From Exiguobacterium sp018617385 (GTDB taxonomy: Bacteria; Bacillota; Bacilli; Exiguobacteriales; Exiguobacteriaceae): DNA of 64,000 nucleotides. Below, piece by piece: positions 17,549 to 25,267 of this stretch. The DNA lies in contig NZ_JACSKA010000002.1 in assembly GCF_018617385.1 (NCBI RefSeq), positions 248,001 to 312,000 of the forward strand, in the 5' to 3' direction. The notes under the pieces are model-generated. The model was not told the origin of the DNA. It made no database searches and was given only the letters and a program-made list of their open reading frames with translations. Both the position numbers and the translations under genes were made by a program. Position 1 is the stretch's first letter. Each line of letters begins with the position of its first letter.

Positions 17549-17601
17549 CGAAAGCGCTTTCGATAAACACTAAAAAAATATGGCTTTTAGAAAACGTTTT
17601 C
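17549..17601. promoter_or_regulatory. Two LacI/CcpA-type operators, no obvious target gene
   Basis: CGAAAGCGCTTTCG (17549-17562) and GAAAACGTTTTC (17590-17601) are both perfect palindromes of the LacI/CcpA class, with centres 40 bases apart, close to four helical turns. They lie between the dbpA terminator and the terminator of a convergent gene, so no coding gene follows in either direction. Apart from these sites and the two terminators, 17489-17688 holds nothing I can recognise. Confidence 0.6.
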
Positions 17602-17655
17602 ACCTGCATCATACCTGTATCAAAGTTTGAATTCAACCTTCCTCACTTGATTGTC

Positions 17656-17684
17656 AAAAAAGAGCCCAAGGTTTAAGCCTTGGA
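17656..17684 (-). terminator. Terminator of the two-gene 17.7-19.3 kb unit
   Basis: The minus-strand hairpin CCAAGG/CCTTGG is followed by GCTCTTTTTT. Confidence 0.7.
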
Positions 17685-17688
17685 CCCT

Positions 17689-18102
17689 TCACTTGAATCG
17701 AAAATCTTGAACGTTCCCTGTGAATCCCGAGATCGACACGTCATTCTTTTCATCGACGCGATAATAATATTCTGCGTTCGGTTCATTTGAAAACGTGACA
17801 TAAATAGTATACGGATTAGTGTGTTCGAAACCATCCGCGCGAAATGGGATTGTTCTTATACTGTATGTTTCGTCCGGATACTGCTCAGCGAGATACATTT
17901 CAACAAGTTTTCTGTCTTCTGCCACCTTCTCTGCGATAAGGACAGGACGTGAAAGATAGAACGTACCGTACGTCATAACAATCAGCAATGCAACGCCAAC
18001 CATACCGAGTCTCCATTTCCCACGCAATGTTAGCGCAAGTAATAGTGGGATGGCAACCAGGATGAAAAATGCAACATATTCAATCAACTCGATCGGATGC
18101 AT
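17689..18102 (-). CDS. Hypothetical membrane protein
   Basis: A 137-residue protein with two hydrophobic segments near the N-terminus (about residues 8-26 and 33-52) and an extracytoplasmic or cytoplasmic domain of about 85 residues. The domain contains KVAEDRKLVEMYLAEQYP and several aromatic beta-strand residues (YTIYVTF, YYYRV), somewhat like DUF3139-type membrane-anchored proteins; I would not assign a family. GGGGG lies upstream of the ATG. It follows the DUF4317 gene by 14 bases and is probably co-transcribed. Confidence 0.65.
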   Translation of the reverse strand: MHPIELIEYVAFFILVAIPLLLALTLRGKWRLGMVGVALLIVMTYGTFYLSRPVLIAEKVAEDRKLVEMYLAEQYPDETYSIRTIPFRADGFEHTNPYTIYVTFSNEPNAEYYYRVDEKNDVSISGFTGNVQDFRFK

Positions 18103-18116
18103 CGATTTTCCCCCAA

Positions 18117-19310
18117 TCAGTCTAGCGACTCTTCCGAGATGAGCTTGAACCCTTCAATCTCCGTCTCCTCTTCCAATTCAATCAGCAAGCACGGTTTTCC
18201 TTTATAGTTCACTTGCTTCACGTATTTCAAGTCTTGTGGACTGACCGAGATATTGGCGACCTTTGTATTGATCTTGATTGATTTTGACGTATACTTCGGA
18301 ACGACACTCGTCGCTTTCATCTCATATTTCGTATCATCGACGACTTGCTTGAACGCCTGCTCGACCTTCTCCGTCGTCACATCTTCCACACCACTCGCCC
18401 GTAAGACGACCTCGACGGCACGGGAGTCGAGCATCGCTACCCTCTCTTCTTCCTGTTCGTTCTCTTCTTCGGCGACAATGATTTGATTGATCTCATCATA
18501 AACGGTCGCGAGTGTCCGGGAATTGACTTCTTCGCCGATGACCGCTTTCACCACTTCTTCGAAGACTGCCTTCTCTTCTACTGCCGTGACGATTTCCGAA
18601 CCGTTCAACACGTTCTCAATGAACGTCATATCCGGTTGATGCGCTTTGTGTGCCGAATAAAGAACATGGTTCACATCGGCCGCGTTATCCGTGAAGCACG
18701 GGAACAAGAATCCGCCGATTGGGGCCTCGAGTTTGATGATCGGATTCACAATCAGACTGGCTTTGAATTCCCGCTCGACGAAGTCAAAGACGAGTGATTT
18801 TTTCGGAAGCTCTGTCGGGCTGATGCTGCCGAGGATGAACTTCGTCGTATACACCTCATCGTTCGCGTGAATCTCAGACTCTTCCGAGTACCGGTTCGTC
18901 GGCTTATTATAATTCCCCCGGATGAACGTCACGACCATATCCTTCTCAAACGGCGTGTCTTTCACCATTTTCAACGCGATGCGTTGCATATAGTCCGTCC
19001 AGACGTCGGTCTCTTCCGTACGAAGTCCTTCATACAGCAACCCTTGCGTATGGTCGACCTGACCTTCCTCAGGATATTGGAACTTCACTTCGAACAGTTT
19101 TTCATCAAGTTTTCCACCGAGCACTTTTTTGAAGTTCGTCAAAAACAGCTCCTGCTGCTCTTCTTCTAAGAACGGGAACGGACGCAACTCTTCGTAATAA
19201 ATCTCATTCGTTTCCTGTCGAATGTAAATCGTATATAAGTCAGCAATCTTTAGCTTTGTCGCATTCACTTTAAACTGTCGGCGAATCGCCGCAATCTCTT
19301 TCTTGTTCAT
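18117..19310 (-). CDS. DUF4317 family protein
   Basis: A 397-residue cytoplasmic protein matching the DUF4317 family by its opening MNKKEIAAIRRQFK and the following segment ADLYTIYIRQETNEIYYEE. Members are common in Firmicutes but no biochemical function is known. No membrane segment or catalytic motif is evident. An acidic stretch (VAEEENEQEEERVA) lies in the C-terminal third. The start at 19310 has AGGTGG five bases upstream; the longer frame starting at 19346 is less likely. A TATAAT box at 19356-19351 lies about 40 bases upstream on the same strand. Confidence 0.8.
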   Translation of the reverse strand: MNKKEIAAIRRQFKVNATKLKIADLYTIYIRQETNEIYYEELRPFPFLEEEQQELFLTNFKKVLGGKLDEKLFEVKFQYPEEGQVDHTQGLLYEGLRTEETDVWTDYMQRIALKMVKDTPFEKDMVVTFIRGNYNKPTNRYSEESEIHANDEVYTTKFILGSISPTELPKKSLVFDFVEREFKASLIVNPIIKLEAPIGGFLFPCFTDNAADVNHVLYSAHKAHQPDMTFIENVLNGSEIVTAVEEKAVFEEVVKAVIGEEVNSRTLATVYDEINQIIVAEEENEQEEERVAMLDSRAVEVVLRASGVEDVTTEKVEQAFKQVVDDTKYEMKATSVVPKYTSKSIKINTKVANISVSPQDLKYVKQVNYKGKPCLLIELEEETEIEGFKLISEESLD

Positions 19311-19590
19311 TCCATCCACCTCTTCTTTTCTCTCCATCCATGTCACCCATTATACCAGTCCTGATCGGTTACTAGTTCCAAAGAAATAACACGAGGTCGT
19401 TCGCTAATGCTAGAGAAGGATTTGTGATAGTCTTTCTAATCATTTTGCAGATTTTCACACTTTTTCAAAATCGTCCTGTGTATGATCAAGTTGAATTTAT
19501 CGCGTGATGTTTGTCTCACTAGTTGTTTGATGAAAGGTTGCCCACTTGTTTCGCAAGTGTTCATTCCAAATACATAGTAGGAGGCTTTAT

Positions 19591-20223
19591 ATGTTGAAGA
19601 AACTTATGTCTGTCGCACTTGTCGCCTTGCTCGTCTGGATCTCCGCATCGTTTGACGCGACACCGGTCTCTGCATTCCCGCCGAACATCCCATCGAAAGC
19701 GGACGCGCTCACGAAACTGAACGCACTCACCGTCAAAAATGAAGGATCGATGACAGGATACAGTCGGGACCTCTTCCCGCACTGGTCGAGTCAAGGAAGT
19801 GGTTGTAACACACGTCACATCGTCTTGAAACGAGACGCTGACTCGGTCGTCGACGAATGTCCGGTAACGACCGGCTCATGGTACAGTTATTATGACGGAT
19901 TGACGTTCACATCAGCATCTGACATCGATATCGACCACGTCGTCCCGCTCGCTGAAGCATGGCGCTCTGGCGCAAGTAGCTGGACGACGACCAAACGTCA
20001 AAGCTTTGCGAACGACTTGAACGGTCCTCAATTGATTGCGGTGTCCGCTTCATCGAACCGCTCAAAAGGAGACCAAGATCCGTCGACATGGCAACCCCCT
20101 CGTACAGGGGCACGTTGTGCGTATGCGAAGATGTGGGTCGAAACGAAGAGTCGTTGGGGCTTGAGCCTTCAATCAGCAGAGAAGTCAGCACTCACGACAG
20201 CCATCAATGCTTGCAGTTACTGA
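19591..20223 (+). CDS. Secreted HNH-family nuclease
   Basis: A 210-residue exported nuclease. Residues 1-33 are a signal peptide (MLKKLMSVALVALLVW, cleavage near VSA). The mature part has the HNH-type core DIDIDHVVPLAEAW and, downstream, LNGPQLIAVSASSNRSKGD with the Asn and Lys/Asp expected for the metal-binding finger of DUF1524-like secreted nucleases. Three or four Cys (GCNTRH, DECP, GARCAY, NACSY) could form disulfides outside the cell. AGGAGG lies six bases before the ATG. A small gene follows after 20 bases. The 19347-19590 gap holds promoters but no other gene. Confidence 0.85.
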   Translation: MLKKLMSVALVALLVWISASFDATPVSAFPPNIPSKADALTKLNALTVKNEGSMTGYSRDLFPHWSSQGSGCNTRHIVLKRDADSVVDECPVTTGSWYSYYDGLTFTSASDIDIDHVVPLAEAWRSGASSWTTTKRQSFANDLNGPQLIAVSASSNRSKGDQDPSTWQPPRTGARCAYAKMWVETKSRWGLSLQSAEKSALTTAINACSY

Positions 20224-20243
20224 GTTAGAAAAGGAGTCTTCGA

Positions 20244-20486
20244 ATGAACGAAATCACTTCGATCTTTAAGGCAACCCACGGTGTCATGACGGAAGAAGTC
20301 GGTGTCATCAGTGGCGATTTGGAATTGACGACGGCGTGTCAGGAAGATGGTTCCTTGACACTCCACATCACGTACGTCGGAGCGAAAGATGTATATACGC
20401 TCCCCGGCAGTCCCTATCAGCTTCATGACCCGAACGATCATACTGTCATCCATCAGATGCTCGTGAATGTTCTCGAACGGACGTAA
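20244..20486 (+). CDS. Hypothetical 80-residue protein, partner of the nuclease gene
   Basis: An acidic, soluble 80-residue protein beginning MNEITSIFKATHGVMTEEVG, with an alternating beta pattern (GDLELTTACQ, SLTLHITYVG) and a C-terminal helix. No signal peptide and no recognised family. AAAAGGAG precedes the ATG. It starts 20 bases after the nuclease stop and shares its terminator, so the two are one operon. Gene pairing of a nuclease with a small acidic protein could indicate an inhibitor, but nothing in the sequence proves it. Confidence 0.65.
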   Translation: MNEITSIFKATHGVMTEEVGVISGDLELTTACQEDGSLTLHITYVGAKDVYTLPGSPYQLHDPNDHTVIHQMLVNVLERT

Positions 20487-20534
20487 AAAGAAGGAGTTGA
20501 TCACTCGATTTGAGTGACCACCTCCTTCTTTTAC
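20485..20534 (+). terminator. Long terminator of the nuclease operon
   Basis: AAGAAGGAG pairs with CTCCTTCTT, with an inner CACT/AGTG stem, ending in a short T run. It overlaps the 3' end of the small minus-strand gene. Confidence 0.75.
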
Positions 20535-20638
20535 TTTTTCATCATTTTTACAATGGATCGGATGACAAGATATGTCACGCCGAAGACGAACGCCACTAAA
20601 AGAAGACTTGCACCACCAATGATTCCGAATGTGAACAT
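20531..20638 (-). CDS. 35-residue single-span membrane peptide
   Basis: A short ORF with ATG at 20638 and TAA at 20533-20531. AAAGAGGT sits six bases before the start. The peptide begins MFTFGIIGGASLLLVAFVFG, continues VTYLVIRSIV and ends in the basic KMMKK: one membrane helix with a positively charged cytoplasmic C-terminus. It is convergent with the nuclease operon and lies downstream of the anti-sigma gene on the same strand. The good ribosome site and coherent membrane segment support a real gene; function unknown. Confidence 0.6.
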   Translation of the reverse strand: MFTFGIIGGASLLLVAFVFGVTYLVIRSIVKMMKK

Positions 20639-20713
20639 GTTTGTACCTCTTTTTCATTTTCTGAATTAGAACATGATGAAGATAACATATTTTCCCATTA
20701 TTATGAACCATGA

Positions 20714-21385
20714 CTAGTTTTGTTGCTGCTTCCGATCGACCTCTCGAATAATCGCGATTGCCTCTTCATAAGACTGTCGCAACTCATCCGGCATGTCTTC
20801 GACGTACTCACCAGCACGTACTCGAATCGACTCTTCTCGCATGAGCGCTTCGATATATGCGTCATATTCGACAGCCGTCAACACATCACGTGCAGCAGGC
20901 TGATCGTTCAATTGATCGAAGTATGGTTGAAGATCAGCAAGTGCTTGCTTCACTTCCGCTCGTTCCGCTTTCGGAATCGCTTCATAATCGACATTTCCGT
21001 TCGCATTTCCATAGGCGATTCGCGTATCCGTGAAGACGCTCAGACCTTGCTTGAACTCTTCATATTCTGCCTTACCCAATACTCCTTTTGCTTGATTCAA
21101 TTTGGCGTCCAATAACAAATATTTCTCTAAAGTGGCGCTGACGATATGTACTTTCATCTCGTCAAACGAACCGTATAACTCATCCGCCAAGAGGGATTGA
21201 TAAGCGAATGCACCAGTCGGGATGAGTAGTGCCGCTGCGATTCCGACCGTCATCAACCGCCGACGGATAAATCCTGGTTCCCGGCGCATTTCTTGTTTCG
21301 CTCGCTTCACACCTTGGCGACTCCGCTCCCGTAGCTCACCCGGAATTTCGATGTCTGCCAACACTCGCTTCATCTCACGATCCAT
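20714..21385 (-). CDS. Membrane-anchored anti-sigma factor-like protein (DUF3600-like)
   Basis: A 223-residue protein with a cytoplasmic N-terminus of about 45 residues (LADIEIPGELRERSRQGVKR), one membrane helix (VGIAAALLIPTGAFAY at about 47-63) and a helical extracytoplasmic domain. This layout and its 11-base overlap with the preceding ECF sigma gene mark it as the cognate anti-sigma factor. The outer domain resembles DUF3600-type sensors of Bacillus ECF systems. The start has AAGGAGG eight bases upstream. Confidence 0.75.
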   Translation of the reverse strand: MDREMKRVLADIEIPGELRERSRQGVKRAKQEMRREPGFIRRRLMTVGIAAALLIPTGAFAYQSLLADELYGSFDEMKVHIVSATLEKYLLLDAKLNQAKGVLGKAEYEEFKQGLSVFTDTRIAYGNANGNVDYEAIPKAERAEVKQALADLQPYFDQLNDQPAARDVLTAVEYDAYIEALMREESIRVRAGEYVEDMPDELRQSYEEAIAIIREVDRKQQQN

Positions 21386-21896
21386 AGCAATCAGCCTCCT
21401 TCCATTCTCGTCTCAATTTATCGACGGCTCGATATAAGGTTGTCTTCACCGTCCCAATCGGCCATTCCAATAAATCTGAAATTTGTTGAAACGTGTAGTC
21501 TTGATAATATTTCAACACGACCACGCTTCGCTCATCCTCATGAAGAGAATCCATCATGTCAGCGAGTGTCATCGTTATCGCGTAATCCGTTTCCGTACTT
21601 CCAATTGACTCTTCAAACTCCGGTATCAAATGAATCACATTTTGCCTCTTCTTCATGACATCGAGTGCACAGTTGATGGCAATCTTCATCAGCCATGTCT
21701 TCAAAAATTGTGGTTCCCGTAACGTTCCGATCTTTTTAAATTCTTGATAAGCGACTTCTTGCACGACGTCGAGCGCATCATCCGGATTTTTGACGTATAC
21801 ATAGGCCATCCGATATAGGTCGGCCTCGTAATGCTGAAAGATCTTTAAGAAAGCTTGATCATTACCTCGTTGCGCTTTCTGAATGAGACGTTTCAT
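21375..21896 (-). CDS. ECF RNA polymerase sigma factor (SigX/SigV-like)
   Basis: A 173-residue extracytoplasmic-function sigma factor. Region 2 includes YRMAYVYVKNPDDALDVVQEV and region 4 the helix-turn-helix DYTFQQISDLLEWPIGTVKT. The start at 21896 is chosen for AAGGGGGG seven bases upstream; an in-frame start at 21941 adds 15 unrelated residues. The 3' end overlaps the anti-sigma gene. No convincing autoregulatory -35 AAC / -10 CGT pair could be fixed upstream. Confidence 0.9.
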   Translation of the reverse strand: MKRLIQKAQRGNDQAFLKIFQHYEADLYRMAYVYVKNPDDALDVVQEVAYQEFKKIGTLREPQFLKTWLMKIAINCALDVMKKRQNVIHLIPEFEESIGSTETDYAITMTLADMMDSLHEDERSVVVLKYYQDYTFQQISDLLEWPIGTVKTTLYRAVDKLRREWKEADCYGS

Positions 21897-21981
21897 CGAA
21901 CGTCCCCCCTTTTCGTTTTTTCCCTTACACTCATTAGACATGAAACGCGTTCATTTAGCTTTACTCATTTGGGAAAAAATG

Positions 21982-22009
21982 AAAAAAAGCATCTCAGAAG
22001 AGACGCTTT
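21982..22009 (-). terminator. Terminator of msrA
   Basis: The minus-strand hairpin AAAGCGTCTC/GAGATGCTTT is followed by TTTTTTT. It overlaps the stop codon of msrA. Confidence 0.8.
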
Positions 22010-22500
22010 GATGATGATACGTTCTGATATTTTGTTAATAAGTCTTTCGGGATATGACAATAATCATCCGGACAACGCGTCAGGCGGTCCTGATGCTCGT
22101 CCGCACTTCGCACATAGTTCGTGAGCGGCTTGACTTCAACAGCAATTCGTTCCGCATCCGATCGTCGATCAATAAACGCTTGCGCCTCCATCAAGTGTCG
22201 TGACTCCTCACTGTAAACGCCCGTCCGATACTTCTCGCCGACATCGATTCCTTGTTGATTGATGCTGTATGGGTCGATGATTTCAAATAAATAGTGCATC
22301 AATTTTTCGACCGTCACCACATCCGGATCGAACGTCGTTTTGACACATTCCGCATATCCGTCATATTCCCCATCCAACGTGTCCGTCGTCCCATTTGCCC
22401 GACCTGCTTCGGTCGAGAGGACGCCGGGTAACGTCTTCACGAATGCCTGGACGCCCCATAGACATCCTCCGGCTAAATAGATTGTTTCGATTGGAACCAT
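21994..22500 (-). CDS. msrA: Peptide-methionine (S)-S-oxide reductase MsrA
   Basis: A 168-residue repair enzyme that reduces methionine-S-sulfoxide in proteins. The catalytic motif is GGCLWG near residue 12, where most MsrA have GCFWG; the catalytic Cys is kept. EYDGYAECV, YFLEIIDP-like YLFEIIDPYSINQQGIDVG and YRTGVY are standard family blocks. C-terminal Cys residues in TRCPDDYC may act in resolving the disulfide. No MsrB is fused or adjacent. GGGGG lies immediately before the ATG. Confidence 0.9.
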   Translation of the reverse strand: MVPIETIYLAGGCLWGVQAFVKTLPGVLSTEAGRANGTTDTLDGEYDGYAECVKTTFDPDVVTVEKLMHYLFEIIDPYSINQQGIDVGEKYRTGVYSEESRHLMEAQAFIDRRSDAERIAVEVKPLTNYVRSADEHQDRLTRCPDDYCHIPKDLLTKYQNVSSSKRLF

Positions 22501-22563
22501 CCCCCATTTCGTTGAATCTTTTCTTCAGCATACACGTATTGATGAGAGAAAGGAGAGATTCAC

Positions 22564-22818
22564 TTGAATAAACAACGTTTCTTCATCACACTAGCCAGTT
22601 CCATGATTCTTTTTGTCGCAATGATGTTTATTTTCCGTAACGACTTTTCACTATTCACTGAAATGGTGATTATCTTTCTATCTGTCGTCATCGGTCAGAC
22701 GATTGCCAATCGATTATTCCAACGTTTCTCTAAGCAACAAGTGTCAGGCAAGACTGTATTTATTACATATGCATCTATGCTAGCGGTATTTTGGACTTTT
22801 GCGAGCATCGTTTTTTGA
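22564..22818 (+). CDS. Hypothetical small membrane protein
   Basis: An 84-residue protein with a TTG start (22564) and AAAGGAGA seven bases upstream. Three hydrophobic segments are visible: ITLASSMILFVAMMFIF, MVIIFLSVVIGQTI and TYASMLAVFWTFASIVF, joined by a basic loop (RLFQRFSKQQVSGK). I do not recognise a family. It stands alone between divergent msrA and the convergent acylation cassette, with no terminator seen after it. Confidence 0.6.
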   Translation: MNKQRFFITLASSMILFVAMMFIFRNDFSLFTEMVIIFLSVVIGQTIANRLFQRFSKQQVSGKTVFITYASMLAVFWTFASIVF

Positions 22819-22830
22819 ATGAAGATCAGA

Positions 22831-23745
22831 TTATTTTCCTTGTACATACCCCAACCGCTTCAAATCTTCATAGACAAGCATAGACAATAACTTCCGCCCG
22901 TCCCCATTCAAATGGTCCGGGTTATGGAAAAAGGACTGTTTGTGAATGAACCGTTCATCCCCCATGTAATTGAGGAATGGAACATCTAAATCAAGCTTCT
23001 CTAGGTGCTGAAACACGAGACGTTCCATGACCGCTTCGTCGAAATACGCATGATACGACGAATGGACCGGCTCTATCGCTAAGACGACGCGATAGCCTTG
23101 CTTCTTGCAGTAATCGATGATGTCTTGTAAATGTGCCATATTCTCTTCAATCTCGTGATGGTTCACGGCATTCTCGTATTGAGCGGCCACTTCTTCAAAC
23201 TTACGCTCGGAATAATTCAGCCCACCATTTTCCCATGGCTTATGCGCATCGAAGCGAAAATCTCGGATTTCCCGGGAAATGGCGGCGTAGGCGCTCCCAC
23301 TGTTCAATGCAGGGAAGCGTTCGTGTGTATAGTAGTTGAACCAACTGACCGACTCCAAGTCTTCCCGTTCCAACACGCGATAGTAGTTTTCTTTCCGACC
23401 GACGTTCGAATTGCTGAAGGTGATTTGTGATAACGAGACGATCACGACCCCACCTGGCTTCAGATGTTCATCATATTCTTTCAACATCTTCAAGTCATAT
23501 TCGATCGGTTGACTCGGTAACGCCAAATCCAGATGCGACAATCCAAGCGACTTGAATGAATACCCGTACATCGCATGGGACGTCCCGAGATTGATGATGT
23601 CGACCGGGTGAGGGTCTTCCTTGAAGGCAAGGACAGCTCGGTTATTATTATATTCCCACGACTCTTTCACGAACTCGTTGACGGGAATGAAGATTGCGAT
23701 GATGACGAGTAACACGACACCTATTTTGATTCCTAAACGCTTCAT
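22831..23745 (-). CDS. SGNH-type acyl-transfer protein (DltD/AlgJ-like), last gene of acylation cassette
   Basis: A 304-residue membrane-anchored protein with an N-terminal helix (IGVVLLVIIAIFIPV) and an extracellular SGNH/GDSL-like domain. The block LGTSHAMYG near residue 56 carries the presumed catalytic Ser, and NPDHLNGDG near residue 275 carries the Asp-His pair. DltD and AlgJ/AlgX proteins share this layout and take the final step of transferring an acyl group to a surface polymer. It follows the MBOAT gene in the same operon. The target polymer is unknown. A perfect Noc-type palindrome lies inside the gene (23267-23280). Confidence 0.75.
   Translation of the reverse strand: MKRLGIKIGVVLLVIIAIFIPVNEFVKESWEYNNNRAVLAFKEDPHPVDIINLGTSHAMYGYSFKSLGLSHLDLALPSQPIEYDLKMLKEYDEHLKPGGVVIVSLSQITFSNSNVGRKENYYRVLEREDLESVSWFNYYTHERFPALNSGSAYAAISREIRDFRFDAHKPWENGGLNYSERKFEEVAAQYENAVNHHEIEENMAHLQDIIDYCKKQGYRVVLAIEPVHSSYHAYFDEAVMERLVFQHLEKLDLDVPFLNYMGDERFIHKQSFFHNPDHLNGDGRKLLSMLVYEDLKRLGYVQGK
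23267..23280. promoter_or_regulatory. Noc-binding sequence (NBS), perfect
   Basis: ATTTCCCGGGAAAT, identical to the B. subtilis Noc consensus. A noc gene lies at 55.1-56.0 kb in this window. Confidence 0.7.
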
Positions 23746-23766
23746 GCTAATTCCTTTCCATCCATC

Positions 23767-25218
23767 TTAGAACCCACCGTATACAAATCCTTGGCTCGAG
23801 ACGCCAAACAAGAACGCCGAGACAATCAAGAACAAGTTGATGGCCACGCTCGTCACCGCAGACTGACGCGCCATCCAGTCCCAAGCCGATCCATTCGACC
23901 GTTCAATATGTTGGAACAGATGAACGACGACAAAGACGACGAGGAAGATGATCAAATCGAGCAATGAGAACATTTGAATCGCCTGCATCATGCCTGACGG
24001 TGCCCACGAAGACGGTGTCACATATAGTTTAGCGTGCGAGAACGCTTCTGCCATTGAGTGCGACTGAAAGAATACCCGTGAGAAGCAGACGAGCTGGAAC
24101 GTGATGGCGATTTTCCACCACCGATGCAGTGTCGGCACGCGGTCAAATCCGACCCATGACGCCATTTTTTCACGTTGTTGTTTCGTATGGTCTCCGAACA
24201 CGCGATAGATTCCATGAATGAGTCCCCATAAAACGAAGTTCCATGCGGCTCCGTGCCAAATCCCACTAACTAAAAACGTCGCAAGGATGGCACCATAAAT
24301 CTGTTCGCGTTTCTTCTTTCCTTTTGCGAGCGGCATGAAGATATAATCCCGTAGCCACATCGAAAGTGTGATATGCCAGCGGTTCCAGAAGTCGGCGATT
24401 GATACGGCGAAGTGCGGCTGCTTGAAGTTTTCCGATAAGCGAATCCCGAGTAAGCGTGCACAGCCGATTGCGATGTCACTGCATGCCGAGAAGTCCGCGA
24501 ACAGTTGAATCGAGAACAACATCGTCGCGAGCACAATCTCCGAACCGGTCGGGTCCGGGCTATTGAACACACTCGCGACAATCGGGGCCAACCGATCGGC
24601 AATCAATGTCTTCTTGAAGAAACCCCAAATGATGCGCTGGATGCCATAGCTGATGTTGTCGTAGTCGAGATGTTGCTCCGTCTTCAGTTGCGGAAGCAGC
24701 TTTTTCGCCCGCTCAATCGGACCTGCCACGAGTTGCGGGAAGAAGGCAAAGTAGACCGAGAAATAGCCATAATGACGCTCCGCTTTTTGCTTCCCGCGCG
24801 AGACGTCCACGACGTAACTGATGGCTTGGAACGTATAGAACGAGATGGCCAACGGTAAGACGATTTCTCTATACGGGACGTCATAATCAAATCCGCTCCA
24901 TGCGGCGAACGAACGGAGCGAGTCATTGACGAAATTAAAATATTTGAACCAGCCGAGGAAGAAGACGAGCACCGAGACACCGACCCACATGAGCCGTTTT
25001 TTCTGCTCCTTCTTCTCCTGTTTCTCAATCAGAATTCCAATCACATAGGTGAAAGCGGTACTGATCAGCAGGAGCGGGATGAATTGAACGCTCAACGTGG
25101 CGTAAAAGACATAGCTCGCCAACAAAAGGAGCACCCAACGATATCGATGTGGAACCATATAGTACGTTCCAACGATGAGTGTTAAAAATAAGAGAAATTC
25201 AATCGAAATAAAAGTCAT
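23767..25218 (-). CDS. MBOAT membrane O-acyltransferase (DltB/AlgI-like)
   Basis: A 483-residue polytopic enzyme that moves an activated acyl group across or onto the outer membrane face. Family blocks are PHRYRWVLLLLASYVFY, LPLAISFYTFQAISY, FPQLVAGPIERA, FADFSACSDIAIG, FWNRWHITLSMWLRDYIF and SGIWHGAAWNFVLWG; the His in IWHG near residue 320 is the conserved catalytic one. The ATG at 25218 has AGGTGG upstream. It sits between the ligase and the SGNH protein, as DltB sits next to DltC/DltD. Confidence 0.9.
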   Translation of the reverse strand: MTFISIEFLLFLTLIVGTYYMVPHRYRWVLLLLASYVFYATLSVQFIPLLLISTAFTYVIGILIEKQEKKEQKKRLMWVGVSVLVFFLGWFKYFNFVNDSLRSFAAWSGFDYDVPYREIVLPLAISFYTFQAISYVVDVSRGKQKAERHYGYFSVYFAFFPQLVAGPIERAKKLLPQLKTEQHLDYDNISYGIQRIIWGFFKKTLIADRLAPIVASVFNSPDPTGSEIVLATMLFSIQLFADFSACSDIAIGCARLLGIRLSENFKQPHFAVSIADFWNRWHITLSMWLRDYIFMPLAKGKKKREQIYGAILATFLVSGIWHGAAWNFVLWGLIHGIYRVFGDHTKQQREKMASWVGFDRVPTLHRWWKIAITFQLVCFSRVFFQSHSMAEAFSHAKLYVTPSSWAPSGMMQAIQMFSLLDLIIFLVVFVVVHLFQHIERSNGSAWDWMARQSAVTSVAINLFLIVSAFLFGVSSQGFVYGGF

Positions 25219-25267
25219 ATTTACCACCTGATGTTATGAAACTTGATGATATACCGATTCCTGACAA

